DNA of 26,657 nt from WRKB01 sp031551145 (GTDB lineage Bacteria; Desulfobacterota; Desulfovibrionia; Desulfovibrionales; Desulfovibrionaceae). This document shows positions 8,785 through 15,796 of this stretch, in pieces. Position numbers and translations under genes: made by a program. Below the pieces are notes generated by a model, which had not been told where the DNA came from, did not search any database, and was given only the letters and a program-made list of their open reading frames with translations. Numbering within the stretch: position 1 is the stretch's first letter; every line of letters starts with the position of its first letter. The stretch lies in NCBI GenBank assembly GCA_031551145.1, contig JAVBNZ010000057.1, positions 1 to 26,657 of the forward strand, in the 5' to 3' direction.

Positions 8785-8870
8785 CTTGGACGGTTCCAAC
8801 GAATTTTACCCCGGCGGGGCGCTGGACAGTGAAAAAGCCGCCCGTCGCCCTTTGCAAGGAGTTATGCATC

Positions 8871-9413
8871 ATGTGGAAAATATTCCTTCCTGCCGCTCTG
8901 TTCTGTCTCTTCACGGCCAATGTCGCCCTGGCCGACGTCAAAATAGGCATCGTGGACATGCGCGTCATCGCCAACGACAGCGAGCCGGCCAAGAAGGCCA
9001 AGGCCACGATGACCTCGAAATTCGGGGCCGAGAAGGACAGGCTGGAAAAAGAAGGCAGGGAGCTGCAAAAGCAGGCCGAAGAACTGAAAAATCCCGGCGG
9101 CGGTTCGCGTGAAGCCCTTGAGGAAAAGCGCGTGAAATTCATTCGCCGCAAGCAGGATCTGGATCAGAAGGCCCGCGAATTCGGCGCCAAGGTTGAGCAG
9201 GAAGAAGCCAAGCTGCGCACCGAACTGCTCGACGTCGTGTTCCAGGCCGCCAAGGATTTTGCCAAGGCCAAGGGCATCGACTACCTCGTGGACGCCGGTT
9301 CCGGCATCCTCTACGCCGACGATTCCATGGATGTGACCAAGCCCTTCCTTGAAGAAGTCAACAAGGTGTGGAAGACCAATCCGCCCAAGAGCAGCGCTCC
9401 CAAGAAGAAGTAG
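8871..9413 (+). CDS. skp: periplasmic chaperone Skp/OmpH family
   Basis: Skp-family proteins hold unfolded outer-membrane proteins in the periplasm and deliver them to BamA, whose gene lies just upstream. I chose ATG 8871 because AAGGAG (8856-8861) lies 9 nt upstream. A GTG at 8829 in frame would add 14 non-signal residues, and an ATG at 8864 is out of frame. The 180-residue product starts with a clear signal peptide (MWKIFLPAALFCLFTANVALA), followed by a short beta strand DVKIGIVDMR. A long, highly charged coiled coil covers about residues 45-130 and forms the jellyfish tentacles in known structures. A C-terminal beta/alpha part contains GIDYLVDAGSGILYAD. Family assignment is strong. Confidence 0.92.
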   Translation: MWKIFLPAALFCLFTANVALADVKIGIVDMRVIANDSEPAKKAKATMTSKFGAEKDRLEKEGRELQKQAEELKNPGGGSREALEEKRVKFIRRKQDLDQKAREFGAKVEQEEAKLRTELLDVVFQAAKDFAKAKGIDYLVDAGSGILYADDSMDVTKPFLEEVNKVWKTNPPKSSAPKKK

Positions 9414-9435
9414 GCGCGTTCCCGCACGGACTTTT

Positions 9436-9468
9436 GCCCCTCGGCGCGTCGGCCCGGGGGGCTTTTTT
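9436..9468 (+). terminator. intrinsic terminator after skp
   Basis: The arms GCCCCTCGG (9436-9444) and CCGGGGGGC (9454-9462) pair over 9 bp with one G-T wobble around a 9-nt loop, and six Ts follow (9463-9468). It lies 22 nt after the skp stop and separates skp from fabZ transcription. Confidence 0.85.
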
Positions 9469-9490
9469 GCGCCCGCGCTGCCGGCGCTTC

Positions 9491-9519
9491 TTGGCAGCGG
9501 GGGAAAATCCCCGTAGTGT
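9491..9519 (+). promoter_or_regulatory. candidate fabZ promoter with palindromic spacer
   Basis: TTGGCA (9491-9496) and TAGTGT (9514-9519) are exactly 17 bp apart. The spacer holds the palindrome GGGGA-AAA-TCCCC (9500-9512), placed symmetrically where a repressor or MerR-type activator could bind between -35 and -10. It lies downstream of the skp terminator, so fabZ needs a promoter of its own here. The hexamers are imperfect and the operator role is inferred from position alone. Confidence 0.42.
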
Positions 9520-9585
9520 CCGGGAAGAGCATTGTACGCCTGAAACAGCTGCTGAACAGCGGGCGAAGTCCGCCGGAGAAACACT

Positions 9586-10044
9586 ATGAGCAACGCTCCT
9601 TTTCTGGACATCCAGGGCATCCTGGCCCTTCTGCCCCACCGCTACCCCTTTCTCATGGTGGATCGCGTCGTGGAATGCGAGCCGGGCAAATCCATCAAGG
9701 CCTATAAAAACGTCAGCGCGAACGAACCGTTTTTTCAGGGGCATTTTCCCGGCCTGCCCGTCATGCCGGGCGTGCTCATTCTGGAAGCCCTGGCCCAGGC
9801 CGGCGCTTTGGTCGCCGCTTCCGAACTCGCGGACCCCAAAGACACGATTTATCTCTTCACCGGCATCGACAGCGCGCGCTTCCGCGCGCCCGTGCGCCCC
9901 GGCGACAGGCTGGATCTGCACTGCGCAGTGCTGCGCCGCAAGCTTCAGCTTTGCAAGCTTGAAGGCAAAGCGTTCGTGGACGGCAAGCTCGTGGCCGAAG
10001 CCGAACTCACCGCCGCGCTGACGAACAGGAACGCGTTCGGATAG
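9586..10044 (+). CDS. fabZ: 3-hydroxyacyl-[acyl-carrier-protein] dehydratase FabZ
   Basis: FabZ dehydrates beta-hydroxyacyl-ACP in fatty acid elongation and competes with lipid A synthesis for the hydroxyacyl-ACP pool. The 152-residue protein has the standard hotdog fold length. HRYPFLMVD is near the start, the catalytic His53 lies in GHFPGLPVMPG, and the catalytic Glu67 in LEALAQAGA. A GGAGA ribosome site precedes the ATG. In many proteobacteria fabZ sits between lpxD and lpxA. Here skp is followed directly by fabZ, and the next gene is on the opposite strand, so the lpx partners are missing from this stretch. This marks the edge of the conserved core block. Confidence 0.96.
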   Translation: MSNAPFLDIQGILALLPHRYPFLMVDRVVECEPGKSIKAYKNVSANEPFFQGHFPGLPVMPGVLILEALAQAGALVAASELADPKDTIYLFTGIDSARFRAPVRPGDRLDLHCAVLRRKLQLCKLEGKAFVDGKLVAEAELTAALTNRNAFG

Positions 10045-10125
10045 CGCTTCTGGTGCAAATCAGCCTTCTGCGCGGCGGACGGCGTTTTCGCCGGCAGAGC
10101 GTTTGCGCGGGAAAACGGCGATGCT

Positions 10126-11784
10126 CTACCTGAACCTTTCCGGCACCACGTCCAGGTTCAGGCGTTCGCGGCTCAGGGCGGCGCGGTTGTTTTTGCGCAG
10201 CAGCTCGACATGGGCGCGGTACATGTCCACCCGGCGGCGCAGGCCCTGGGCGAATTCGTCGTTGAGCTTCTCGTCGTTTTTCACCCCTTCGAAGGCCTGA
10301 TCGAGCACGTCTTTGGGGAAGAGGGCGCTGTTCTCGATGCGGGAACGGTAATAGTCGAGTCCCGCGCGTACTCCCCTGTCCATGGTGGCGATGTTTTCGG
10401 AAATGGCCTTGGCGGCGGCGTCGAAGTCGATCGCGATGCCCCTGGCCTCGGCTTCGGTTTTTTTGCGCTGCAATTCATCAAGCTTGTTGCGTATTTCCCA
10501 GCGCCGCACGGCATAGTTGTAGACGGATTCGAGAATGTAGGCCGAGCTGCGCACCAGTTCCAGGGCGGCCTGGGTTTGGCGGCGTTCCAGGGCGATGTTG
10601 TTTTCCTTGATTTGGGCGCGCAGGGCTTCGAGGCGTTTTTTTTCCTGCGGGCTTTGAGCCTGGGGCAGGAGGCGGTCGATTTCTTCCAGGGGATTGACGC
10701 GCAGATCCGCCGGCCGGGTTTCTCCGGCCTTTTCCCATTCTTTGCGCAGAATTTCCGGGCGCGTACCGCCGGGGGTGTTGATGGCGGAGAGCACGAGGCG
10801 GAAGCCGAGATCGCCGGCGCGGGCGGGACCGTCGGACTGGAAGAAGGCGTTTTCCTCGCGCCGGCCGGGCATGATTTCGGCCCGGCCGGAAAAATAGCCG
10901 CCGCCCTTGCGCACGAATCCGCCGGCCGTGCCGTGCAGGCGGCCGCCGAGCGAAAAACGGAAGGGATCGATGACCATTTCCGCGACGTTGCCGGCCGTGT
11001 CGTACAAGCCGAGAGGATTGGGCCTGCGCGAGCCTATGCGCTGGGGGCTTTCCGCCGTGCCGGCCGCGCTTTCGGGGCGGAACACGGCGTAATCGTCGTA
11101 GGCGGTGCCCGGCTCCAGCGGAAAGAAATCCTCCTGGCTCAGGGAATTGAGCGGCACGGCCTGGCCGCCGCGCGCGGCGTATTCCCATTCGGCTTCGGTG
11201 GGCAGGCGCAGAAAGCCCACGTTCTTGGAATCGTTTTTGAAACGGGGCAGTTCGGCGGGTGCGTTCTTCAGCAGCCAATCCGTATATTTGGCGCTGAAAT
11301 CCACGGCCTCGTACCAGGAAATGCCGGTAACGGGCAGGGCGTCTTCGGGCGCGGGAGGGGTGCCGGGGCAGGCGCCCGTAACGGCCTTCCATTGCAGGCG
11401 CGAGACTTCGTATTTTCCGATCAGGTAGTAGTGATAGTCGCCCTTGGGCAGGGCCGAGCGCCACTTTTGGGGCAGATCCCCGGCGGCGAAGGGACCGGAA
11501 AGCGCCGTGAGCCGGCGCGTGTCGTAATAGCCGCGTTCCTGCCCGCCGCAGGTGTCGCAGCCGAAACGGCTTTCCATGTCCTGCAGAAAGCCCTGCGCGG
11601 GCACGGCCGCAACGCGCAGGGCCATGTTCAGGCCGCAGGGCATGGGCAGGATGATGTCGGCGGCGTCGGGCGCGGGATTCCAGGTGTCCTCAAGCGTGAC
11701 GCTTCCCCTGGCCTTGAGGGCCGCGAAAGCCGGCTGCGGCAGGGCAAGAATTGCCGCCGCAAGCACGACAAGAATATTATACAT
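10126..11784 (-). CDS. secreted SUMF1-fold (formylglycine-generating-enzyme-like) protein, non-catalytic, TagR-like
   Basis: The 552-residue protein has a signal peptide (about 1-21), a short Cys-containing region (CDTC at 76-79), a SUMF1/FGE-sulfatase domain at about 115-335 and a predicted coiled-coil C-terminus (about 360-550). Typical SUMF1 landmarks are present: IGKYEVSRLQWKAVTG, PVTGISWYEAVDF, LRLPTEAEWEYAARGG, GLYDTAGNVAEM and LGFRLVLS. The region where true FGE enzymes carry the catalytic cysteine pair reads RKGGGYFSGRAEIMPGRRE and has no Cys, so catalysis is unlikely. It overlaps the permease gene by 8 nt, with GGAGG 9 nt before its ATG. Together with that ABC transporter it matches the arrangement of periplasmic TagR with TagS/TagT in Pseudomonas T6SS signalling. 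The homology is inferred from domain content, not from an alignment. The signal peptide implies a periplasmic or outer-membrane-side location. Confidence 0.85.
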   Translation of the reverse strand: MYNILVVLAAAILALPQPAFAALKARGSVTLEDTWNPAPDAADIILPMPCGLNMALRVAAVPAQGFLQDMESRFGCDTCGGQERGYYDTRRLTALSGPFAAGDLPQKWRSALPKGDYHYYLIGKYEVSRLQWKAVTGACPGTPPAPEDALPVTGISWYEAVDFSAKYTDWLLKNAPAELPRFKNDSKNVGFLRLPTEAEWEYAARGGQAVPLNSLSQEDFFPLEPGTAYDDYAVFRPESAAGTAESPQRIGSRRPNPLGLYDTAGNVAEMVIDPFRFSLGGRLHGTAGGFVRKGGGYFSGRAEIMPGRREENAFFQSDGPARAGDLGFRLVLSAINTPGGTRPEILRKEWEKAGETRPADLRVNPLEEIDRLLPQAQSPQEKKRLEALRAQIKENNIALERRQTQAALELVRSSAYILESVYNYAVRRWEIRNKLDELQRKKTEAEARGIAIDFDAAAKAISENIATMDRGVRAGLDYYRSRIENSALFPKDVLDQAFEGVKNDEKLNDEFAQGLRRRVDMYRAHVELLRKNNRAALSRERLNLDVVPERFR

Positions 11785-12988
11785 CCCGGATGACCTCCGA
11801 AGGTTCTATGCGCGCGGCGCGCGCGGCCGGGGGCAGGCTTGCCGGGACGGAGAGCGCAATCACCAGTCCGAAGGTCAGAGCGAAGTGTTCGGGCAACAGC
11901 CGGCAGACGTACTCCGCATCCCCCAGGCTGTGCCTGAACAGCGCGTCTATGACCGTTGCGGCCCCGGCATAAAGGCCGCAGGCCAGCGCCGTGCCCAGAA
12001 CGGCCGTAAGCAGGGTCTGGATGAGCGGAAAGAGCATGAGTCCGGCCGTGGGAAAGCCCAGCAGGCGAACAAGCCCCAGAGAGCGTTCCTTGCGCTTTAC
12101 GCCGGCCAGCGTGCTGCTCGCCGTGGAAGCGAAAAAGCCGGCCGCCGCGGCCGCGCCGATCAGGCTGAAGATGAGGGTGAGGGAATGATCGAGGTTTTTG
12201 ATCTGCTCGATTTCCTCGACCTTGGTGTACACTTCTATGCCCTTGGCGTTGAGAAAGGCGCGCAGGCGGGCCACGCCGTCGAGATTGCGCGCATAGAGCC
12301 GAAAACCCGCGTATTCGCGTTTGCCTTCCCACACGTCCGGGGGGGTGAGCCTGCCGGGCGGGGCCTTGCCGTCACGAAAATCTTCCGTGGCCTCCAGCAG
12401 CGGCAGGGGAACAAAGGCCAGATCGCGGCTCTGCGCGTCCAGAGGCAGCACGGCGGCCACGCGCAGTTCGATCGACGCCGCTTCGATCAGTCCCGAGCCG
12501 GTGCGCTCCACCAGACCGGTGAGCGCGTCTCCCTCCCGCACGTCCAGCTTGCGCGCCGCCGAAGCCGAGAGCACGACGCCGTCGCCGGGCGGGGTTTTTA
12601 ACCAACGGCTGAGCAGGGGATCGCCCGGCGCGGCGGGTTCCATGGGCAGGTTCAGCACGCGGCGTTCCAGGCCCGTTCCGGCCGCAAGACGCATCACGGC
12701 GGCGATGGAGCGGGTGCGCGGCAGCACAAAGACCGTGTCCGGCTGTTTGCGCAGTTCCTCAAAAAACGCGGGCGCGAAAAAGCCGCCGGATACCGGGGAA
12801 ATTTCCAGATTGCGCGGATCGGAGCGCATGCGTTCCGTCATGGTGCCGACCACGCCGAATTTGACGCCGTAGAGCACGAGCAGAGGAGCCAGCACCGCCG
12901 CCAGACCGAGCACGGCGCAGGCCGAAAGCAGGCCTTCGTGCAGCCAGTCGCGCACGGCCAGGGAGCAGGCCTGGAAGAGAAGCCGCAT
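11777..12988 (-). CDS. ABC transporter permease, type VII (FtsX/LolC/MacB-like), TagS-like
   Basis: I chose the ATG at 12988 because GGGAGG lies just upstream and the product then starts MRLLFQACSLAVRDW, the usual amphipathic entry of this family. The upstream in-frame extension is Arg-rich and overlaps the ATPase gene. The 403-residue protein has TM1 at about 18-42, a periplasmic domain at about 45-265, TM2 at 268-292, TM3 at 316-345 and TM4 at 367-386. It ends in PPAARAARIEPSEVIRDV, the family tail. Proteins of this class usually transmit force across the membrane or extract lipoproteins rather than pumping solutes. The ATPase gene ends 13 nt before it and the SUMF1 gene overlaps its end, giving an ATPase-permease-SUMF1 cassette like tagT-tagS-tagR. 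It is distinct from the LolC homologue at 1870-3099. Confidence 0.88.
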   Translation of the reverse strand: MRLLFQACSLAVRDWLHEGLLSACAVLGLAAVLAPLLVLYGVKFGVVGTMTERMRSDPRNLEISPVSGGFFAPAFFEELRKQPDTVFVLPRTRSIAAVMRLAAGTGLERRVLNLPMEPAAPGDPLLSRWLKTPPGDGVVLSASAARKLDVREGDALTGLVERTGSGLIEAASIELRVAAVLPLDAQSRDLAFVPLPLLEATEDFRDGKAPPGRLTPPDVWEGKREYAGFRLYARNLDGVARLRAFLNAKGIEVYTKVEEIEQIKNLDHSLTLIFSLIGAAAAAGFFASTASSTLAGVKRKERSLGLVRLLGFPTAGLMLFPLIQTLLTAVLGTALACGLYAGAATVIDALFRHSLGDAEYVCRLLPEHFALTFGLVIALSVPASLPPAARAARIEPSEVIRDV

Positions 12989-13001
12989 ACCTATCCTCCC
13001 C

Positions 13002-13775
13002 TCAGGCCGCGCCGCCGAGCACCGCGCGCACCGCGTCCGCCCGCGCGAGGGAAAGCGGGCCGCCGTCTTCCGCGCTTCCCACCGAGGCTTCACGCGCCAG
13101 GCGCACGGCGTATTCCCGAAAGCCCAGCGCGCGTGCCGTCTCCGGCGCATGCGTCACCAGGATGACCGTGCTGCCGGCCTCTCTCGCCAGTTCCGTGAAC
13201 AGGGCCATGACCGTTTGCGCGTTTACGGGATCGAGGGCGGCCGTGGGTTCGTCCGCCAGGAGCAGGGCCGGACGCGGGGCCAGGGCTCTGGCTATGGCCG
13301 TCCGCTGGCGTTCGCCCACCGACAGCTTGGCGGGTTTTTTGTCCAAAAGCCCATCTATGCCCAGGCGTTGCGTCAGATCGTCCATTTCCTTGTCCCAGCC
13401 CAGGCCCAGACTGCGCCGCGCCACCATAATGTTGCCCCGTGCGCTCAAAAACGGCAACAGACCTCCGGTTTGCAGCACATAGCCCATGCTGCCCCGGCGC
13501 ATTTGCGCCAATGCATTCCGCCGGCCGCGCCGCCAGGCGTCCATCATGTCCACGGCGGCGCCGTTGCCCGGCGCGAAGAAAAAGCGCTCCGCGCCGTCTG
13601 GACGCAATATGCCCGCGAAAATGTCCAGCGCCGTGCTCTTGCCGCTGCCGCTCGGCCCCGTGATTGCCGCAAGTTCGCCGCGTTGCGCGTCGAAATGCTC
13701 TATGTCCAGCGTGTAGCCCGCGCCCTCGTTTCGCGTTTTGCGCAGTTTGCGGACGGACAGGATGATTTCGGACAT
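13002..13775 (-). CDS. ABC transporter ATPase (LolD/MacB class), TagT-like
   Basis: The 257-residue cytoplasmic ATPase has Walker A GPSGSGKST (40-48), Q-loop Gln102, Walker B LLLADEPT (171-178) and the H-loop His209. The signature motif is LSVGERQR (151-158) rather than the common LSGGE/Q. The Gly-to-Val change at the third position is worth noting, although Ser152 and Gly154 are kept. CGGAGG precedes the start ATG. The gene follows the vWA gene after 50 nt that contain a weak hairpin (GCAGG at 13790-13794 with CCTGC at 13805-13809). It forms a transporter with the permease encoded directly downstream. The C-terminal 35 residues are a short extension of unknown role. Confidence 0.92.
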   Translation of the reverse strand: MSEIILSVRKLRKTRNEGAGYTLDIEHFDAQRGELAAITGPSGSGKSTALDIFAGILRPDGAERFFFAPGNGAAVDMMDAWRRGRRNALAQMRRGSMGYVLQTGGLLPFLSARGNIMVARRSLGLGWDKEMDDLTQRLGIDGLLDKKPAKLSVGERQRTAIARALAPRPALLLADEPTAALDPVNAQTVMALFTELAREAGSTVILVTHAPETARALGFREYAVRLAREASVGSAEDGGPLSLARADAVRAVLGGAA

Positions 13776-13825
13776 TCAGCCTCCGGCGGGCAGGGGACTT
13801 CGCTCCTGCGCGCCACAAAATCTCA

Positions 13826-15796
13826 TCACGGCAACATGCCCAGAGGCACGCGGTAGACCCAATCGCCGGATCTGGGGCTGCCGAAGCTTTCCCAGCCCCT
13901 GGTGTCCTTGTCGTATTCTTCGTACCGGGCGATGCGGGATTTGAGGCGGTTGACGAAGGCGGTTTGCTCGCCCACGCTCATGCGGTACCAATCCTCCTCC
14001 CGCAGCAGCATGACGTCGCTTTTGTAGGGCAGGCCTTCCAGAAATTCGCCGAGCACGCCGAGCTCGCTCAAGCTTTTGGCGTCGGCGGAGCCCAGACGGG
14101 AGGGATCGCGTACCATCTTGGCCGAGGCGCTCAAAATGCCCTGGAAGAAGTCGCGGCTGTCGGTTTTTTTGGTGCGTTCGGCGTTGTCGATGACGATTTT
14201 GAGTTGGGAGCTCAGGTCGCTGAGCTGGTTTTTGGTGAGCAGCACGGCGACCTGCACGGTGGGCACGCGGCGTTTTTTGGCGAGCCGGGAGGGATCCATG
14301 TCGGTGATCCAGGAGTCCATAACGTCCGGGGCGCCGGTATCCTGCCTGCGGCCGAGATAGTCGAGCTGCATGGCGTAGCCGAGGATTTCGCCGAGTTCGG
14401 CGGCCTGGGCTTCGGGGCTTTTTTTCGCGTTCGGCTCGTCCGCCGGGCGGGTAAGCATTTTGCCTTCGGCCGTGCTTTTGGCCATGTTGACGAGGCTGCC
14501 GGCGAGGGTCTTGGTTGCGGCGGCGAACTGGGCCGCGCCTTCCTTGGGAGTGGGCGCGGGAATGGAGAGGTAGTTGGAACGGTTGTCGGAAAGCAGGGTC
14601 AGGGCGCGGTAGGCTTTTTCGGCCTGGGCGTGGTTGGCCGCGCCCGCCGGGCTTTTGATGTGGGTGGCGTTGAGCCAGATGCCGCGCGCCCTGGCGTAGT
14701 CGGCCAGTTCGCGCACGTCCATGCGCACGGAGGCGTGGGGGTCTTCGGCCGGCAGGGGACCGGCGTCGGTAATAAGAATGATCATGCGGGTGGCGTAGGG
14801 CTCCCAGTTGAGATCATCTACCGCGCTTTTGACGCCGGCCGGGGAATCCTCGTTGAAGGAGTGGCTGGAAACCCCGGCTTCCTCCACCTTGGCGAGTTCC
14901 GTTTCCAGGCCCGTGCGGTTGGTCGCGGTTTTGAAGTCGCTGATCACCCTGGCGGTGTATTCGAGTCCCGGCCGGGCCGTGGTGCTGCTGCGGAAGGCCA
15001 CGACCGCGAAACCCACGGAATCCGCCAATGCGCTTTTCTCCAGGCTGTCGTAGATGGAGCGGATGACGTTCAGGCTTTGATCGATATAGGGTTTCATGGA
15101 AATGGTGGTGTCGATGACAAAGGCGATGCCCGTGCGCGGCGGCCCCTGCACGACGGCGTTCCTGTTTTGCTGGGATTGGGCCGGATCGATCGAGGCTACG
15201 CGCAGGAATTTTATGCCTTCAAAAGGTTCGGCCATCTGGAGCACGGGCATGAGGTAAAAGCGTTTTTGCGTCACCGCGCCCTTTGCGTCCGAGGGTTCGG
15301 CGGCCAACACGGGCAGGGCGGGATTGTCCCGGCCCTCCTTGGCGGCGTCCACCTCGGCCTGGAGCTTTTTCAGCTGCGCTTCCATATCTTTGGCGGCGCA
15401 AAGCGCTTCCAGGTATTTTTCGTCCTTGAAGAAGAGCACGCGGTCGCGCCCCGTGCGTTCGGTAAAGAGCAGGGTGAGGGACTGATTCCAGCGGGTGGCG
15501 TGTTTTTCGTCCAGCCAGCCTTCGGGCCCGGCAAGCGAGGATCCGGCCTCAAGCATGCCGTCCCTGCGGTCGTAGACGTAGAACACGGTGAAGGTTTTCA
15601 CGGCATCCTTCACAATTTTCGCGTCCCTGGCCGGGCTTTCGCGCAATACCGCGCCGGGATGGCTGACCACGCGCTGGTAGAGCGTTTTTTTGCCCTCCAT
15701 GAGCAGGGGCGCGCGTTCAGCCGCGCAGAGCGGCGCGGCAAGCAGGCAGAGGGCGCCGCACAGCGCCGCGCCGCACAGATGTTTGAAAGCAATCAT
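13826..15796 (-). CDS. secreted von Willebrand factor A domain protein (PpkA-vWA-like)
   Basis: The 656-residue protein begins with a signal peptide (about 1-25). An SH3-like beta region (about 40-105) ends in EGWLDEKHATRW, and a short coiled coil follows at about 130-155. The vWA domain starts near residue 222. Its MIDAS motif is D229-T-T-I-S233 (DxTxS, a conservative variant of DxSxS), with a likely MIDAS Thr in TNRTGLETE (about 292-300) and Asp344 in LITDAGP. The C-terminal ~200 residues are helical and unassigned. Its start overlaps the preceding gene's stop as ATGA, so translation is probably coupled. In Pseudomonas T6SS signalling, the kinase PpkA carries a periplasmic vWA domain that works with TagRST. 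Here the vWA part is a stand-alone secreted protein without a kinase. The role as metal-dependent protein ligand or sensor is inferred. Confidence 0.85.
   Translation of the reverse strand: MIAFKHLCGAALCGALCLLAAPLCAAERAPLLMEGKKTLYQRVVSHPGAVLRESPARDAKIVKDAVKTFTVFYVYDRRDGMLEAGSSLAGPEGWLDEKHATRWNQSLTLLFTERTGRDRVLFFKDEKYLEALCAAKDMEAQLKKLQAEVDAAKEGRDNPALPVLAAEPSDAKGAVTQKRFYLMPVLQMAEPFEGIKFLRVASIDPAQSQQNRNAVVQGPPRTGIAFVIDTTISMKPYIDQSLNVIRSIYDSLEKSALADSVGFAVVAFRSSTTARPGLEYTARVISDFKTATNRTGLETELAKVEEAGVSSHSFNEDSPAGVKSAVDDLNWEPYATRMIILITDAGPLPAEDPHASVRMDVRELADYARARGIWLNATHIKSPAGAANHAQAEKAYRALTLLSDNRSNYLSIPAPTPKEGAAQFAAATKTLAGSLVNMAKSTAEGKMLTRPADEPNAKKSPEAQAAELGEILGYAMQLDYLGRRQDTGAPDVMDSWITDMDPSRLAKKRRVPTVQVAVLLTKNQLSDLSSQLKIVIDNAERTKKTDSRDFFQGILSASAKMVRDPSRLGSADAKSLSELGVLGEFLEGLPYKSDVMLLREEDWYRMSVGEQTAFVNRLKSRIARYEEYDKDTRGWESFGSPRSGDWVYRVPLGMLP

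Noticed and set aside
8829..8870. Upstream GTG start for skp adding 14 residues
   Set aside because: The ribosome site AAGGAG at 8856-8861 fits ATG 8871, and the signal peptide begins exactly there.
10126..11784. Formylglycine-generating enzyme (sulfatase maturation)
   Set aside because: The fold is present but the catalytic cysteine region has no Cys, and no sulfatase gene lies in the window.
12989..13150. 54-residue N-terminal extension of the permease
   Set aside because: It is Arg-rich, overlaps the ATPase gene in another frame, and the GGGAGG ribosome site fits the ATG at 12988.
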